Below are positions 1-9,338 of a stretch of 64,000 nucleotides of DNA, in pieces. The DNA is taken from contig NZ_JAHRID010000006.1 of NCBI RefSeq assembly GCF_019100565.1, forward strand, positions 124,001 to 188,000. The letters are read 5' to 3'. Numbering within the stretch: position 1 is the stretch's first letter; every line of letters starts with the position of its first letter. Origin of the DNA: Arsukibacterium indicum. Its GTDB lineage: Bacteria; Pseudomonadota; Gammaproteobacteria; Enterobacterales; Alteromonadaceae. Under the pieces are notes generated by a model. It was given only the letters and a program-made list of their open reading frames with translations. It was not told the origin of the DNA and ran no database searches. The position numbers and the translations under genes are program-made.

Positions 1-1746
1 CTGATGGCCGATTTTAATCGGTTAACAGCTAAAGACGATGCTTTGCAGCAACCGCTGCAGGCTGCGTTAAATCATTTCAGTCAATACAGCGAAGCAGTAG
101 ACAAAATGTTCAACGCCCGCAGCGAGAGCAATGCAGCGGCGAATGCTGTTGTAGCCGAATTGAGTGAACTTGAAACCTTAATAGACGACGCTGGTGCCGG
201 TTTGCTGGATTTAGCTGATGCCGACTTGTCGCTCGATGATGATTTAATGGAGCAGATAAGTGGCAACGCCGGCCGGATCGATGGCCAGATTTTAGGTTTA
301 CTGAATACTGTAAGGGAAATGGCAGGCTACGTTGAACTGGCTGCTCTGGAACGGAATCAGGAGAATATAGGTTTTACCCTCAGTGATATCCAGGTAAATA
401 TTGATTATCTTGACCGGCAAATAACCGGTATTGATACGGATGGCCTCTGGCCAGAGTTCCAACAGCAGTTCACTGCGTTAACGCAAAGGCTGCAGGGAGA
501 AACCAGCCTCATTGGCTTAAAACAGCGTCAGCTACAGCAACAGCAAACAGCCCGGCGCCAATTAAATAGTTCCGAGCAGCAAGTTGCACAGGCAGTACTG
601 GCTTTAGATCAGGTTGTTGAGCTGGCAGATCAGCGCTTTAATCAACTACAGCAACAAGTATCAAACGCGCTAAATTCAGGCAGTAACCGTACACTGGTCA
701 TGATGCTGGTATTGGTGGTGCTGGCAATAGTCGCAGCATATTTTACCATCAGTGCAATGCTTAAACCGCTGGCCAGCATTAACCATATGCTTGGTGACAT
801 TGCCAAAGGTGATCTAACCCGCGAGCTTACTATCGTTCAGCAAGATGAGTTTGGTGCCTTGTCTGCCAAGGTAAATAGCCTGATAGCGGCACTGCGCAGT
901 TTAATTACTAATATTCAGCAAAACGCGACTGACTTAAATAATAATGCCAGCCAGTCCAGCAGTGAAGTACAGGAAATAAGTACCTCACTACAACAGCAGC
1001 AACAGCAGATAAGCCGGGTTAATGGTATTACCAGCGAGTTGGCTGATAATAATCAAACGGTGGCAGAGCAGGCAAAACATGCGGGCGAAGCAATGCGTCA
1101 GGCTTTAGAGCAAAGCCAGCAAATTCAGCAAATAGCCAATAAAAATAAACTTCTGATAACCGGCCTGGCAAGTCAATTGGCGGGCACCAGCGACGTAATG
1201 AATAAGGTCAATGATCAGTCGACCAATATTGGTGGCATTCTGACAACCATCAGCGCCATAGCAGAGCAAACTAACCTGCTGGCATTAAACGCAGCAATTG
1301 AAGCTGCAAGAGCCGGTGAACAGGGTCGGGGCTTTGCGGTAGTGGCAGATGAAGTACGCTCCCTTGCAGGCCGGACTCAGCAGGCAACGAATGAAATAAG
1401 ACAGATGATTGCCAGCTTGCAGCAGCAAAGCCAGCAGGCGGTATCGTCGGTACTAACCGGTAAAACAGATGCTGAGCAATGCGTTGCCACAACTGAGCAA
1501 CTTGCAGCCGCATTAGAAGCGGTTAATCAGGCAATGGCGCAAACCCGGCAAATAAGTAATGCTGTCAGTGAGGCCAGTGCCAGTCAATTGAGCCTGGGTA
1601 CAGATATCAGTGACAACATGCAACAAATGGTACAACTTACCAATAACAGTGCCAGTAAAGCGCAAAGCACGCTGGTTCACAGTGATGATGTTGCAAGATT
1701 GGCTGAGCAGCTGCAATCGGCCGCGACCCGCTTTAAAATTCAGTAA
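1..1746 (+). CDS. Methyl-accepting chemotaxis protein, 5' end outside window
   Basis: This is the C-terminal part of a chemoreceptor that signals ligand occupancy to CheA/CheW. The reading frame is open to base 1, and the first ATG (base 4) lies inside a periplasmic-looking helical region. Only one membrane helix is visible (about residues 230-252), followed by a HAMP linker (about 253-305) and a long cytoplasmic methyl-accepting coiled coil. The highly conserved hairpin tip ([17 protein letters not shown]) lies near residues 438-456. A family member should also have an N-terminal membrane helix, so the true start is upstream of the window. Glutamine runs in the coiled coil (LQQQQQQI) resemble those in other long helical proteins here. 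The ligand cannot be predicted. Confidence 0.93.
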   Translation: MMADFNRLTAKDDALQQPLQAALNHFSQYSEAVDKMFNARSESNAAANAVVAELSELETLIDDAGAGLLDLADADLSLDDDLMEQISGNAGRIDGQILGLLNTVREMAGYVELAALERNQENIGFTLSDIQVNIDYLDRQITGIDTDGLWPEFQQQFTALTQRLQGETSLIGLKQRQLQQQQTARRQLNSSEQQVAQAVLALDQVVELADQRFNQLQQQVSNALNSGSNRTLVMMLVLVVLAIVAAYFTISAMLKPLASINHMLGDIAKGDLTRELTIVQQDEFGALSAKVNSLIAALRSLITNIQQNATDLNNNASQSSSEVQEISTSLQQQQQQISRVNGITSELADNNQTVAEQAKHAGEAMRQALEQSQQIQQIANKNKLLITGLASQLAGTSDVMNKVNDQSTNIGGILTTISAIAEQTNLLALNAAIEAARAGEQGRGFAVVADEVRSLAGRTQQATNEIRQMIASLQQQSQQAVSSVLTGKTDAEQCVATTEQLAAALEAVNQAMAQTRQISNAVSEASASQLSLGTDISDNMQQMVQLTNNSASKAQSTLVHSDDVARLAEQLQSAATRFKIQ

Positions 1747-1783
1747 GTCGAAACTTCCGACCTGCTACCAACAAACCAGCAAT

Positions 1784-1805
1784 AAAAAAGCTGGCCGAAG
1801 CCAGC
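1784..1805 (-). terminator. Rho-independent terminator of the minus-strand gene at 1903-2523
   Basis: GCTGGC (1790-1795) and GCCAGC (1800-1805) form a 6-bp stem around a CGAA loop. The six A residues at 1784-1789 read as a U-run on the minus strand, so the signal fits transcripts coming leftward. The plus strand has no U-run after the stem. Confidence 0.7.
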
Positions 1806-1902
1806 TATGCAGGAAGTGAAGCAGTCCGTGTTTATTATTTTGATTCCTTTCGCCACTAAATATCGCTTTTTTCAGACCAAAAATCCTGATGAAACTTTGA
1901 TA

Positions 1903-2523
1903 TCAGCTCTGAATTATTGGCACTTGCTGAATTTTTGCCCGTTTTTGCTGCCTTTTTAAGCTTTTATTGTCCAGCAGGCTAATATTCGCTTCCTGGGCAA
2001 ATATCCAGGCCTGATTTGAAAAACCACCACTACTGACCACTATGCCATCAGTAATATCTGCCGCCAGCATTTGCTGAAACATAGCCCTTACCTGGGTGAT
2101 ATCAACCGGCATACAGCTTTGTTGGATTAACACCAGAGTGTCGCGTTGTGCCTGAAGTAAATGGTAGTCCGCACCAACTTTTTCACTGGTTGCCAACAGC
2201 CCTTTGCGGCTTAACAGGCGTTGCGCTTCCTGTAAAAACTGTTGCTGGCGGTCGCCGCTGCCCAGTAAGGCTTGCAGTCGCAGGTTCAGCCCCGCCAGGC
2301 GATGCTCATCGTCAAGCTCCATAAAAGCTAACACATTACAAAAAAGTGCTACTACAAACATCAGAACAAAGCTCCACAACATAAACGTCGACCAGAACGC
2401 CGACAATGTCAGGTCTTTGTCATTTAATAGCAGTGAGTGCTCGGCGAAGAACAGATAAACGCCACCAGCCAGTACACCAATTAATGTGCTGATGGACGAA
2501 ACCCAAAGCCATTTACTTTTCAT
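1903..2523 (-). CDS. Two-TM membrane protein with a degenerate Mrr-like (restriction endonuclease fold) domain
   Basis: This 206-residue protein has two membrane helices (about 5-27 and 43-66) and then a cytoplasmic domain. The C-terminal part (about 117-190) reads like the Mrr_cat branch of the PD-(D/E)XK nuclease fold: GADYHL, a beta strand, a helix with VRAMFQQML, then GIVVSSGGFSNQA and a closing ISLLDNKSL. The conserved Asp would be D119, but the usual Q-x-K catalytic motif reads Q134-Q135-S136, so the lysine is missing. I chose the ATG at 2523 because GAGGTGG lies 4-5 bases upstream; an open frame continues to 2589. The fold assignment is by eye. DNA cleavage looks unlikely, and DNA binding or a structural role is possible. 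Confidence 0.6.
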   Translation of the reverse strand: MKSKWLWVSSISTLIGVLAGGVYLFFAEHSLLLNDKDLTLSAFWSTFMLWSFVLMFVVALFCNVLAFMELDDEHRLAGLNLRLQALLGSGDRQQQFLQEAQRLLSRKGLLATSEKVGADYHLLQAQRDTLVLIQQSCMPVDITQVRAMFQQMLAADITDGIVVSSGGFSNQAWIFAQEANISLLDNKSLKRQQKRAKIQQVPIIQS

Positions 2524-2634
2524 AACCACCTCAAACCTGTGTTGTCTGGGGGGTATTATCAGTCGCGGGTTGCTTTCGTGCTTTACCAAGTTTTGATAAA
2601 TGCTTTATAAATACTGACAGGCGCGAAATTGTGG

Positions 2635-3558
2635 TTATTTTTCAGACGAAGGCTCAGGAATGACCACGTAATGACCAATAAACTCAGCGCAATATTGCTG
2701 CTGACAATAAACACCAACTCTGATCTTTTGCCTGACTTTTTTGCCGTCAGCCAATGGCATGAGATTGCCACTGCAGTCCAGCAACTCACATCGAACTTCA
2801 GGCTCTGAACTGACAGGACGTAAATAACGGATATTGGCATTGGCCAGCACCTGAGCCCCCTGCAGACCTGCCGCTTTTAATTGCATGTACAACATCCCCC
2901 AGCCGGTTAATGTCGCCAGGGCGTAAATACTGCCGGCAAACATGGTCTGGTGTAAATTTATATTAGGTGCCAGCGGCGCACTGCAGCGTAGTTGGTAACC
3001 GTCGAAGCCGGTTATATTAAGCTGCATAAACTGACTAAGCGGGATGGTTTGTCGCCAGGTTTCAGCGAGTTGTTGCTGCCAAAGAATAAAATCAGCATCG
3101 CTGCCTGCCAGACGAAGTACTTTGACCATTATCACGTGAGCTATGCCGAAAAGTGCAGCGGCCTCGCCTACGTGCTGATACCCCTGCTGTTTATAAAAGC
3201 CAACAGCGGACTCTCTGGCGTTCAGCTGCAGCTGTTGCAAGCCAAGATACACCGCCTGCTGCTCAAGTGCCCGTAAAATCATACTACCTGCCCCTTTGCC
3301 GCGGGCATGATCGGCTACTGCCATATACCGGATCTGACCAGTAGTATTATCAAGCTGATGTAATCGGCCAACAGCCTGCAGTTTACCGTTGCTATCGGTT
3401 AACATCAGATGATAAGCCTGAAGTTCCAGTTCATCCTGCTCAGAGCCTGGCGGTTGTTGCCAGGGTGCGCGCAGCACTTGCCAGCGCAAATTATAGTAAG
3501 CCTGCCATTGCTCGGGAGTTTGCGGCCTGGTTAATTGCCAGTCAGAAGGTATTGCCAT
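2635..3558 (-). CDS. yiiD: Bifunctional GNAT acetyltransferase / hotdog thioesterase-like protein, YiiD family
   Basis: The 307-residue product has an N-terminal GNAT N-acetyltransferase domain (about 1-150), with the acetyl-CoA loop around VADHARGKGAGSMIL and the C-terminal GNAT strand AVGFYKQQGYQHVGEA. The C-terminal half (about 160-300) resembles the YiiD C-terminal hotdog domain (HQTMFAGSIYALATLTGWGM). The two-domain layout and length match E. coli YiiD, also called FabY, which was linked to initiation of fatty acid synthesis. It is the last gene of a yihY-dtd-yiiD run, the same order as in E. coli, with 32 bases between it and dtd. The substrate here is unknown. Confidence 0.85.
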   Translation of the reverse strand: MAIPSDWQLTRPQTPEQWQAYYNLRWQVLRAPWQQPPGSEQDELELQAYHLMLTDSNGKLQAVGRLHQLDNTTGQIRYMAVADHARGKGAGSMILRALEQQAVYLGLQQLQLNARESAVGFYKQQGYQHVGEAAALFGIAHVIMVKVLRLAGSDADFILWQQQLAETWRQTIPLSQFMQLNITGFDGYQLRCSAPLAPNINLHQTMFAGSIYALATLTGWGMLYMQLKAAGLQGAQVLANANIRYLRPVSSEPEVRCELLDCSGNLMPLADGKKVRQKIRVGVYCQQQYCAEFIGHYVVIPEPSSEK

Positions 3559-3590
3559 AAAAAACTCACTACAATAACAACAGGGAAAAA

Positions 3591-4028
3591 TTAACTACTC
3601 AGCATAAACGTTACCGGGCCATCGTTTACCAGGCTAACCTGCATATCGGCCGCAAACACGCCGGTTTGCACCGGTATGTCCAGTTCGGTTAACTGCTGAA
3701 CAAATTGCAGATAAAACTGCTCTGCCTTAGCCGGAGCGGCTGCAGGAGTAAAGCTCGGCCGCAGACCACTTTGAGTGTCAGCGGCCAGGGTAAACTGCGA
3801 CACGACTAATACCGCACCAGCAGCCTGTTGCACATTTAAATTCATTTTGCCGTTACTGTCGCTAAACAGCCGATAATGCGCCACTTTATGTACCAGTTTA
3901 GCCAGGCTGGCTTCAGTATCTGTTGCCTCTACAGCCAGTAACAACAACAAGCCGGGACCAATGGCACTTACTTGCTCACCCGCCACTGATACCGATGCCT
4001 GGCTAACCCGTTGAATCAATGCTTTCAT
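3591..4028 (-). CDS. dtd: D-aminoacyl-tRNA deacylase
   Basis: DTD hydrolyses D-aminoacyl-tRNAs (and glycyl-tRNA-Ala errors), recycling tRNA and keeping D-amino acids out of protein. The 145-residue length is typical. The two family signatures are present: SQFTLAAD in the middle and NDGPVTFML at the C-terminus, which supplies the Gly-Pro active-site motif. The start ATG overlaps the yihY stop as ATGA, so the two genes are translationally coupled. The gene is complete and ordinary. Confidence 0.97.
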   Translation of the reverse strand: MKALIQRVSQASVSVAGEQVSAIGPGLLLLLAVEATDTEASLAKLVHKVAHYRLFSDSNGKMNLNVQQAAGAVLVVSQFTLAADTQSGLRPSFTPAAAPAKAEQFYLQFVQQLTELDIPVQTGVFAADMQVSLVNDGPVTFMLSS

Positions 4029-4891
4029 GCTTGCGACTCTCCAGATTTTTCAGCTTCGTCCAACTCAGCTCGTTGTTGCAGGAACGCAGTCAGCTCGGCA
4101 CCAAGCAATACTACCAGCCAAGACAAATATACCCAGATAAACAGAATCGGTACCAGTGCCAGAGCGCCATACAGCGCCTGATAAGAAGGAAATTCACTGA
4201 CGTATAATGTAAAACCACGTTTGAAAAACTCAAATAAGACGGTAGCCAGCAGCGCCCCCCACAGAGCATGGCGCACCCGCACTTTAAGATTAGGCACGAC
4301 CAGATAAAGAATGAAAAAGGCCAGAAGTGACATCAGATAAGGGATGAGCCACAAAATAACGTTCGAGACGCCCGGCGTATAGTCGTCCGCATACCGACTT
4401 AACGTTGCCAGATATGACGTTACGGCGATTGAGGTTCCAATCAAAACCGGGCCCAGGGTTAAAATCATCCAGTAAATTGAAAATGAAATAATTGGCCGTG
4501 GCCGCTGTTTTATCCGCCAGATTTTGTTTAAGGTTTTATCAATATTATAAATTAGCAACAGCGCTATAATAATTAGTACCAGAATACCCACCGTCGTCAT
4601 GCCGCTGGTATTATCGATAAACGTATTAATATATGTCTGAATTTCTGCCCCGCGGGTGGGGATAACATTGGCAAAAATAAGCTGCTCTAGTTCAGATTTC
4701 AGCTCTTCAAACATCGGGAACATACCAAGCATTGAAAACATTACGGCAATAAGTGGTACCAACGATAACAGTGAAATATAGGCGAGATAACCTGCCACTA
4801 TCGTTATCTGATCCTGCTGGCATCGCTGAAAATAAGCAGCGATGAAATCTTTGATCTGACGCAGATACCGCAGCAGCTTTGACTTATCCAT
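4025..4891 (-). CDS. yihY: YihY/BrkB-family inner membrane protein
   Basis: This 288-residue polytopic protein has about six membrane helices and the YihY signatures [21 protein letters not shown] near the N-terminus and [25 protein letters not shown] near the end. It was once annotated as ribonuclease BN; that activity belongs to another protein, and the role of YihY is unsettled. The ATG at 4891 has GGAG five bases upstream; the in-frame ATG ten codons earlier lacks that support. The last four bases overlap dtd. The C-terminal tail is short and acidic. Confidence 0.88.
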   Translation of the reverse strand: MDKSKLLRYLRQIKDFIAAYFQRCQQDQITIVAGYLAYISLLSLVPLIAVMFSMLGMFPMFEELKSELEQLIFANVIPTRGAEIQTYINTFIDNTSGMTTVGILVLIIIALLLIYNIDKTLNKIWRIKQRPRPIISFSIYWMILTLGPVLIGTSIAVTSYLATLSRYADDYTPGVSNVILWLIPYLMSLLAFFILYLVVPNLKVRVRHALWGALLATVLFEFFKRGFTLYVSEFPSYQALYGALALVPILFIWVYLSWLVVLLGAELTAFLQQRAELDEAEKSGESQA

Positions 4892-4983
4892 AGTAACTCC
4901 ATGAATCCCTGATAACCGCAAGAATACTCGAAAGATCAGTGACAGACCAGCCTTCAGCTATTGGTACTACCTAACCATAAACA

Positions 4984-5010
4984 ACAAAGCCAGCATTAAG
5001 CTGGCTTTGT
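4984..5010 (-). terminator. Terminator downstream of typA
   Basis: ACAAAGCCAGC (4984-4994) and GCTGGCTTTGT (5000-5010) form an 11-bp perfect stem with a 5-base loop. It lies 18 bases after the typA stop and is followed on the minus strand by a T-rich stretch. Confidence 0.75.
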
Positions 5011-5027
5011 CTTATAACATAAAACGA

Positions 5028-6866
5028 TTATGCAGCAGGGCCGCGACTGGCACGCTTACGATCATTTTCTGTTAAGTGACGCTTACGGATCCGGATAGAT
5101 TTAGGGGTAACTTCTACCAGCTCGTCGTCATCAATAAACTCAAGTGCCTGCTCCAGCGTATAACGGATTGGTGGCACCAGGTTAATCGCCTCATCAGTAC
5201 CTGATGCACGCACGTTAGTTAACTGTTTACCTTTTAAGCAGTTAACAGTTAAGTCATTGCTGCGGCTGTGGATACCGATAACCTGACCCTCGTACACTTC
5301 TTCAGCATGACCGATAAACATCTTACCGCGTTCCTGCAAAGAGAAAATAGCGTAACCGGCGGCTTTACCTACGGCATTAGAGATCATTACACCATTCATC
5401 CGCTGACCGATATTGCCACCTTTGTGCGGGCCATAATGATCAAACGTGTGATACATCAGGCCGGTGCCTGAGGTAATGGTCATAAACTCGGTACGAAAAC
5501 CAATTAATCCACGGCTTGGCATGTTAAAGTCCATCCGGATCCGGCCTTTGCCGTCTGGCTGCATATTGGTCATTTCGGCCTTACGCTCACCCATCCGCTC
5601 CATAATAGAGCCCTGATGCTGCTCTTCACAGTCGATGGTCACGTTTTCCATTGGTTCCATTTTCGCGCCGTCTACCATTTTCATGATAACTTCCGGGCGC
5701 GACACGGCCAATTCGAAACCTTCACGGCGCATATTTTCAATTAACACGCCTAAATGCAGTTCACCACGGCCAGACACCTTAAACTTGTCACCGTCTTCAG
5801 TCTCTTCAACCCGCAGTGCCACGTTGTGTTTCAGTTCGTGAGTTAAGCGTTCTAATATCTGACGAGAGGTAACGAACTTACCTTCTTTACCTGCAAACGG
5901 TGAAGTGTTTACCTGAAAGGTCATGGTAACAGTAGGCTCATCTACCTGCAGTGCCGGTAACGCCTCTACCTTAGTAGTGCTACAGATGGTGTCTGATATT
6001 TTCAGCTCGCCAAGACCGGTAAAGGCAACAATATCACCTGCCTGAGCTTCATTAGTTTCTATCCGCTCCAAGCCTAAGTAGCCAAATACCTGGCCAACTT
6101 TACCGTTACGCTTGGTACCGTCGGCACTAATAATCGTCACTTGCTGGTTAGGCTTAAGGCTGCCGCGTTTAATCCGGCCTATACCGATAATGCCCAGGTA
6201 GCTTGAATAATCCAGCTGTGATACCTGCAACTGGGTTTCACCATTCAGTTCAACCGCAGGCGGCGCAACGTGCTTAACAATAGCCTCAAACAAATCAGTA
6301 ATATCTGTTTTAGGTTCGTTGTAGTCTAACGTTGCCCAGCCGTTTAATGCAGAAGCATATACGATGGGAAAATCTAACTGCTCGTCGGTTGCACCTAAAT
6401 TGTCGAACAGATCAAATACCTGATCGATAACCCAATCAGGGCGCGCACCAGGACGGTCAATTTTATTAACAACTACAATAGGTTTTAAACCGTGAGAGAA
6501 CGCTTTTTGGGTAACGAAGCGGGTTTGCGGCATCGGGCCGTCAACCGCATCAACCAGCAGTAAAACTGAGTCTGCCATTGACAGTACCCGCTCTACTTCA
6601 CCACCGAAATCGGCGTGACCAGGGGTATCCAGAATATTGATATGATAGCCGTTCCAGCGTACCGAAGTATTTTTTGCCAGAATAGTTATACCGCGCTCAG
6701 ACTCCTGAGCATTGGAGTCCATCATCCGCTCCTGCAACTTGGCACGGGCATCGAAAGTGCCAGACTGTTGCAACAATTTGTCTACCAGGGTGGTTTTGCC
6801 GTGGTCGACGTGCGCGATGATGGCAATATTACGCAGTTTATCTAAAGTTGACGCGGTAACGCTCAT
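5028..6866 (-). CDS. typA: Ribosome-associated translational GTPase TypA/BipA
   Basis: BipA is an EF-G-like GTPase that binds 70S ribosomes and helps 50S assembly and stress or cold adaptation. The 612-residue product carries the G1 motif AHVDHGKTT (18-26), DTPGHADF (G3) and NKIDRP (G4), followed by the beta-barrel and EF-G-like domains. The C-terminal BipA-specific domain ends in a basic tail ([15 protein letters not shown]). Length is normal. The start at 6866 has AGAGGA about nine bases upstream. It is divergent from glnA, the same neighbour relationship as in E. coli. Confidence 0.97.
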   Translation of the reverse strand: MSVTASTLDKLRNIAIIAHVDHGKTTLVDKLLQQSGTFDARAKLQERMMDSNAQESERGITILAKNTSVRWNGYHINILDTPGHADFGGEVERVLSMADSVLLLVDAVDGPMPQTRFVTQKAFSHGLKPIVVVNKIDRPGARPDWVIDQVFDLFDNLGATDEQLDFPIVYASALNGWATLDYNEPKTDITDLFEAIVKHVAPPAVELNGETQLQVSQLDYSSYLGIIGIGRIKRGSLKPNQQVTIISADGTKRNGKVGQVFGYLGLERIETNEAQAGDIVAFTGLGELKISDTICSTTKVEALPALQVDEPTVTMTFQVNTSPFAGKEGKFVTSRQILERLTHELKHNVALRVEETEDGDKFKVSGRGELHLGVLIENMRREGFELAVSRPEVIMKMVDGAKMEPMENVTIDCEEQHQGSIMERMGERKAEMTNMQPDGKGRIRMDFNMPSRGLIGFRTEFMTITSGTGLMYHTFDHYGPHKGGNIGQRMNGVMISNAVGKAAGYAIFSLQERGKMFIGHAEEVYEGQVIGIHSRSNDLTVNCLKGKQLTNVRASGTDEAINLVPPIRYTLEQALEFIDDDELVEVTPKSIRIRKRHLTENDRKRASRGPAA

Positions 6867-7044
6867 GAATCTGTATCCTCTGTGGCACTAGATGACCATA
6901 ATGACCACCAGGCAAACGCTTTTCAAAAGTAAAGGGCGCATATTCTACTCTTTTTTTTCACAGAAAGAAAAAGACCTCGTACTCATTGACGGTTTTTTTT
7001 CAGACAGAGCCAAAATTTCAGCTACACTTGGCTGTTATCGCAAT

Positions 7045-7080
7045 GCACTAATAACGAGCAGCAAGGCACCACAATGGTGC
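7045..7080 (+). promoter_or_regulatory. NtrC-type enhancer sites upstream of glnA
   Basis: GCACC-ACAAT-GGTGC (7066-7080) is a perfect palindrome matching the NtrC binding consensus. A weaker copy, GCACTAATAACGAGC, begins exactly 21 bases earlier (7045-7059), about two helical turns, so both would face the same side of the DNA. The strong site is centred roughly 95 bases before the predicted transcription start, a normal enhancer distance. Confidence 0.75.
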
Positions 7081-7142
7081 ATCAGTATAGTTTCAACTTA
7101 ACGTCGCGATATTAAATCAAATTAAATCATGCAGTTGTATTT

Positions 7143-7158
7143 TGGCATGTATCTGGCA
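7143..7158 (+). promoter_or_regulatory. Sigma-54 (RpoN) promoter of glnA
   Basis: TGGCAT-N5-TGGCA places the invariant GG (7144-7145) and GC (7156-7157) at the spacing required for -24/-12 elements. It differs from the consensus TGGCAC-N5-TTGCA at two positions. With the NtrC palindrome upstream and glnLG downstream, this is the expected nitrogen-regulated promoter. Confidence 0.72.
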
Positions 7159-7212
7159 TTTAATAGCGCAATCACTAATTCAGTGTTCAAATCGGGTCAA
7201 TTGGAGGAATGC

Positions 7213-8622
7213 ATGTCTGCATCGGAAGTATTAAAATTAATTAAAGAAAACGACGTCAAGTTTGTCGATTTACGCTTTACAGACACCAAAGGTAAAGAGC
7301 AGCATGTCAGTATCCCGGTTAGTCAGGTCACTGAAGACATGTTTGAAGACGGTAAAATGTTTGATGGTTCTTCCATTACCGGCTGGAAAGGCATCAACGA
7401 TTCAGACATGATCCTGTTGCCAGACCCCAGCACCGCCGTGCTGGATCCGTTCTTTGAAGAAACCACCCTGAACGTAACCTGTGACGTTATCGAACCCAGC
7501 ACTATGCAAGGCTACGATCGCGATCCGCGCTCTATCGCCAAACGTGCAGAAGAATATTTAAAATCGACCGGTATTGCCGATACCGTGCTGTTCGGGCCTG
7601 AGCCAGAGTTTTTCATGTTCGACGATATTCGTTTTGAAACCACCATGGCCAGCTCATTCTTTAAGATTAACTCAACTGAAGCGGCCTGGAACTCTGGTAC
7701 TGTTTACGAAGACGGTAACAAAGGCCACCGCCCGAGCGTTAAAGGTGGTTATTTCCCATTACCACCGGTAGATTCAGGCCACGACATTCGTAGCGCCATG
7801 TGTATGGTACTGGAAGAAATGGGCCAGACCGTTGAAGCGCACCACCATGAAGTTGCGACTGCCGGCCAGAACGAAATTGCGACCCGCTTTAATACCCTGA
7901 CCAAAAAAGCCGACGAAGTACAGCAATTAAAATATGTAATCCACAACGTGGCACATTTATATGGTAAAACTGCTACTTTTATGCCAAAACCATTGGTGGG
8001 TGATAACGGTTCAGGCATGCATTGCCACCAGTCACTGGCCAAAGACGGTGTAAACCTGTTTGCAGGTGATAAGTATGCGGGTTTATCAGAACTCGCCCTT
8101 TACTACATTGGCGGTATCATTAAGCACGCTAAGGCAATTAATGCGTTTACCAACCCGTCAACTAACTCTTATAAACGCTTGGTACCGCATTTCGAAGCAC
8201 CGGTAATGCTGGCGTATTCTGCCCGTAACCGTTCTGCATCAATTCGTATTCCGTTGGTACCCAGTGCTAAAGCCCGCCGGATTGAATGTCGCTTCCCGGA
8301 TCCGGCTGCTAACCCATATCTGGCGTTTACTGCGCAGTTGATGGCAGGTCTGGATGGTATTCAGAATAAAATTCACCCTGGCGATGCCATGGACAAAGAT
8401 CTGTACGACTTACCTGCTGAAGAAGCAGCCAATATTCCACAAGTTTGTACCTCATTAGATGAGGCGATGGACGAACTGGATAAAAACCGGGCGATCTTTA
8501 CTAAAGGTGGCGTAATGTCTGATGCGATGATTGATGCTTACATTGCAATTAAGCGCGCAGAATCACGCCGCGTGTCTGTAGCGGTACATCCGTTAGAGTT
8601 TGAACTGTACTACAGCGTGTAA
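7213..8622 (+). CDS. glnA: Glutamine synthetase, type I
   Basis: GlnA makes glutamine from glutamate, ammonia and ATP and is the main ammonia-assimilating enzyme; it forms dodecamers. The 469-residue length equals that of E. coli. Visible are the FDGSSI segment, the metal and ATP motifs ([23 protein letters not shown]) and the adenylylation site DLYDLP with Tyr398, so activity is probably tuned by GlnE. The ATG at 7213 follows GGAGG at a good distance; an upstream in-frame extension to 7129 would include the promoter and is rejected. Transcription should respond to NtrC and RpoN. Confidence 0.98.
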   Translation: MSASEVLKLIKENDVKFVDLRFTDTKGKEQHVSIPVSQVTEDMFEDGKMFDGSSITGWKGINDSDMILLPDPSTAVLDPFFEETTLNVTCDVIEPSTMQGYDRDPRSIAKRAEEYLKSTGIADTVLFGPEPEFFMFDDIRFETTMASSFFKINSTEAAWNSGTVYEDGNKGHRPSVKGGYFPLPPVDSGHDIRSAMCMVLEEMGQTVEAHHHEVATAGQNEIATRFNTLTKKADEVQQLKYVIHNVAHLYGKTATFMPKPLVGDNGSGMHCHQSLAKDGVNLFAGDKYAGLSELALYYIGGIIKHAKAINAFTNPSTNSYKRLVPHFEAPVMLAYSARNRSASIRIPLVPSAKARRIECRFPDPAANPYLAFTAQLMAGLDGIQNKIHPGDAMDKDLYDLPAEEAANIPQVCTSLDEAMDELDKNRAIFTKGGVMSDAMIDAYIAIKRAESRRVSVAVHPLEFELYYSV

Positions 8623-8633
8623 TCATAGTTTGC

Positions 8634-8665
8634 AAAAAAGGCCCACTGAAGTGGGCTTTTTTTTT
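8634..8665 (+). terminator. Terminator after glnA
   Basis: GCCCAC (8641-8646), a TGAA loop and GTGGGC (8651-8656) are followed by nine T residues (8657-8665); an A-run precedes the stem. It lies about 18 bases after the glnA stop and would partly insulate glnA from the downstream DUF4124-glnLG genes. Confidence 0.9.
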
Positions 8666-8741
8666 GTAGAATTCTTTATTAAAGCACGCTAAAGTGTGAT
8701 GATAACTATTAAAATACAACATAAATGGATTTGACAAGCAC

Positions 8742-9257
8742 ATGAATAAGTTATTGTTGTTATTAACTTTATTGATAATCATGCTGCCATTACAGGCGCA
8801 GGAAAAGCGCATATTTGTCACGAAAGATGCCAATGGGGTATTAATATTTTCTGATAGCCCACAGCCAGGTGCTGAAGAAGTGACACTAACCAGCCGCCCT
8901 AACATTATGGAATCAACCGGTACTAATCTGCCCGGAAGAAAGCCGGTAGAACCGGAACCCTTTAAAATTGAAATAGCTCAACCCGAGAATAATGGCACTG
9001 TGCGCGATAACACCGGTTCAGTATATGTGTCTGGCCGAATCACACCGATGTTTCAACGTGGCCTGCAAGTACGGTTGGTCGTTGACGGCACTCCACTTAG
9101 CGAACCACAAAATAAAGCAACTTTTATTCTGCGGGATGTTAATCGTGGTGAACACACCCTGCAAATGGAATTATTTGATCAAAGCGGCAAGCTTATTGCA
9201 ACCAGTCCTGTCACAACCTTCTATCTTCACAGAGCGTCGGTAATTAACCCCAATTAG
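8742..9257 (+). CDS. Exported DUF4124-domain protein between glnA and glnL
   Basis: The 171-residue product begins with a signal peptide (MNKLLLLLTLLIIMLPLQAQ), giving a periplasmic protein. Residues about 20-55 (KRIFVTKDANGVLIFSDSPQPGAEEV) match the DUF4124 pattern. The rest looks like an immunoglobulin-like beta domain (GSVYVSGRITPMFQRGLQVRLVVDG). Its function is not known. It sits between the glnA terminator and the NtrC-type site of glnL, so it may share nitrogen control by read-through, but that is only inference. The ribosome binding site is weak. Confidence 0.8.
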   Translation: MNKLLLLLTLLIIMLPLQAQEKRIFVTKDANGVLIFSDSPQPGAEEVTLTSRPNIMESTGTNLPGRKPVEPEPFKIEIAQPENNGTVRDNTGSVYVSGRITPMFQRGLQVRLVVDGTPLSEPQNKATFILRDVNRGEHTLQMELFDQSGKLIATSPVTTFYLHRASVINPN

Positions 9258-9307
9258 GGCAGCCAGGGCTGTAATTCGGCATAAAACCGATTACACTGCC
9301 AGTCACC

Positions 9308-9324
9308 TGCACTAATTTGGTGCA
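9308..9324 (+). promoter_or_regulatory. NtrC-type operator upstream of glnL
   Basis: TGCACTAATTTGGTGCA is a near-perfect match to NtrC sites of enteric bacteria. It ends 14 bases before the glnL GTG start. In E. coli, phosphorylated NtrC represses the glnL promoter from a site overlapping the transcription start; the same autoregulation is inferred here. Confidence 0.78.
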
Positions 9325-9338
9325 ACAGAGGTGGCAGT

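Larger units (their letters stand above)
6867..7212. other. 346-bp divergent control region between typA and glnA
   Basis: This stretch holds an NtrC-type palindrome, a half-like second site and a sigma-54 promoter for glnA, listed separately. The part nearest typA (6900-7000) is rich in T-runs and shows no convincing gene. I saw no clear sigma-70 promoter for typA by eye. Confidence 0.6.

Noticed and set aside
6892-7101. Open frame of 69 codons between typA and glnA
   Set aside because: It covers the NtrC site, shows phenylalanine- and lysine-rich non-protein-like composition and has no ribosome site.
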